Of a DNA stretch of 6,315 nt, positions 6,177 through 6,315 are shown one piece after another. The stretch covers positions 1 to 6,315 of the forward strand of contig DHHG01000229.1 in assembly GCA_002403175.1 (NCBI GenBank), written 5' to 3'. The notes beneath the pieces are model-generated. The model was not told the DNA's origin. It did no database searches and saw only the letters and a program-made list of their open reading frames with translations. The first letter of the stretch is position 1. The number at the start of each line of letters is the position of its first letter. The position numbers were made by a program, and so were the translations under genes. This stretch comes from Syntrophaceae bacterium UBA4778 (lineage in GTDB: Bacteria > Desulfobacterota > Syntrophia > Syntrophales > UBA4778).

Positions 6177-6315
6177 CTATTGGACACCTGCACTGAATAC
6201 AACCGTACACGTGGCCTTTTCGGTAATCGGAACACCAGGTGAAGGATCTTGTCTAACTGCCCATCCGCTTCCGACAGCATTTAGACCTACCCCCCTTTCT
6301 CGCGCCAGCTTTAAA
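6177..6315 (-). CDS. ftsI: FtsI (PBP3-type septal transpeptidase), C-terminal PASTA-domain fragment
   Basis: Only the last 45 codons and the TAG stop (6177-6179) are in the window; the gene continues past the right edge. The visible part reads as the second half of a PASTA domain: a helix end LKLARERG, then GLNAVGSGWAVRQDPSPG, then VPITEKATCTVVFSAG. The G-S-G turn, the Q-DPSPG segment and the final beta strand (TCTVVF) are the diagnostic pieces. PASTA domains cap some class B penicillin-binding proteins and serine/threonine kinases. Placement directly upstream of murE in a dcw cluster makes this the septal D,D-transpeptidase FtsI (or its sporulation paralogue SpoVD in a spore former), which cross-links septal peptidoglycan from the periplasmic side with FtsW. 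The transpeptidase domain is not visible, so the name rests on the domain tail and gene order. Its frame is the same as that of murE, separated by TAG, TAA and TGA stops. Confidence 0.8.
   Translation of the reverse strand, partial: LKLARERGVGLNAVGSGWAVRQDPSPGVPITEKATCTVVFSAGVQ

Noticed and set aside
1..6315. An undescribed system, mobile element, CRISPR array or RNA gene hidden in the window
   Set aside because: Nearly all bases are accounted for by conserved dcw genes, and the gaps total about 150 bp with no repeats, inverted ends or tRNA-like structures.

Overview
This window is an ordinary but well-preserved segment of a bacterial division and cell wall (dcw) cluster. It lies entirely on the minus strand, so it reads from high to low coordinates. 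In transcription order it holds the 3' end of ftsI (a PASTA-domain tail), then complete murE, murF, mraY and murD, and then the first 218 codons of ftsW, which runs off the left edge. This is the classical dcw order ftsI-murE-murF-mraY-murD-ftsW. I found no plus-strand gene, RNA gene, mobile element, CRISPR array or DNA repeat. The only noncoding DNA is three short gaps: 75 bp for ftsI/murE, 62 bp for murF/mraY and 14 bp for mraY/murD. No stretch longer than 300 bases lacks a gene.

The genes form one pathway. MurD adds D-Glu to UDP-MurNAc-L-Ala, MurE adds the third residue, and MurF adds D-Ala-D-Ala, all in the cytoplasm. The third residue is meso-diaminopimelate, judging by a DNPR motif in MurE. 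MraY moves the phospho-MurNAc-pentapeptide onto undecaprenyl phosphate at the inner membrane face. FtsW then polymerises the finished lipid II at the septum together with its partner transpeptidase FtsI. The genes are packed as one operon with translational coupling: murE/murF overlap by 4 nt (TTGA) and murD/ftsW by 8 nt. I see no convincing internal promoter or strong terminator.

The organism is a meso-DAP bacterium of moderate GC content (mid-to-high 40s per cent by eye, not computed). The dcw order and an FtsI ending in a PASTA domain would suit a deltaproteobacterial lineage (Desulfobacterota or Syntrophia-like). That is inference from family resemblance, not a database match.

I did not find a previously undescribed system. 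Several details deserve a second look. Four of the five visible starts are non-ATG (TTG for murE and murF, GTG for mraY and murD). After its TAG stop, the ftsI frame stays open for 20 codons to a TAA that overlaps the murE ribosome-binding site, and the hypothetical peptide looks like the start of another PASTA repeat. A weak hairpin with a T-tract lies in the same gap. A few conserved motifs carry unusual residues: FtsW QPxE reads QVTE, MurE DYAHTPDAL reads DYAHTDDAL, and the MurD DHLDRH region reads TTCDHIDYH.
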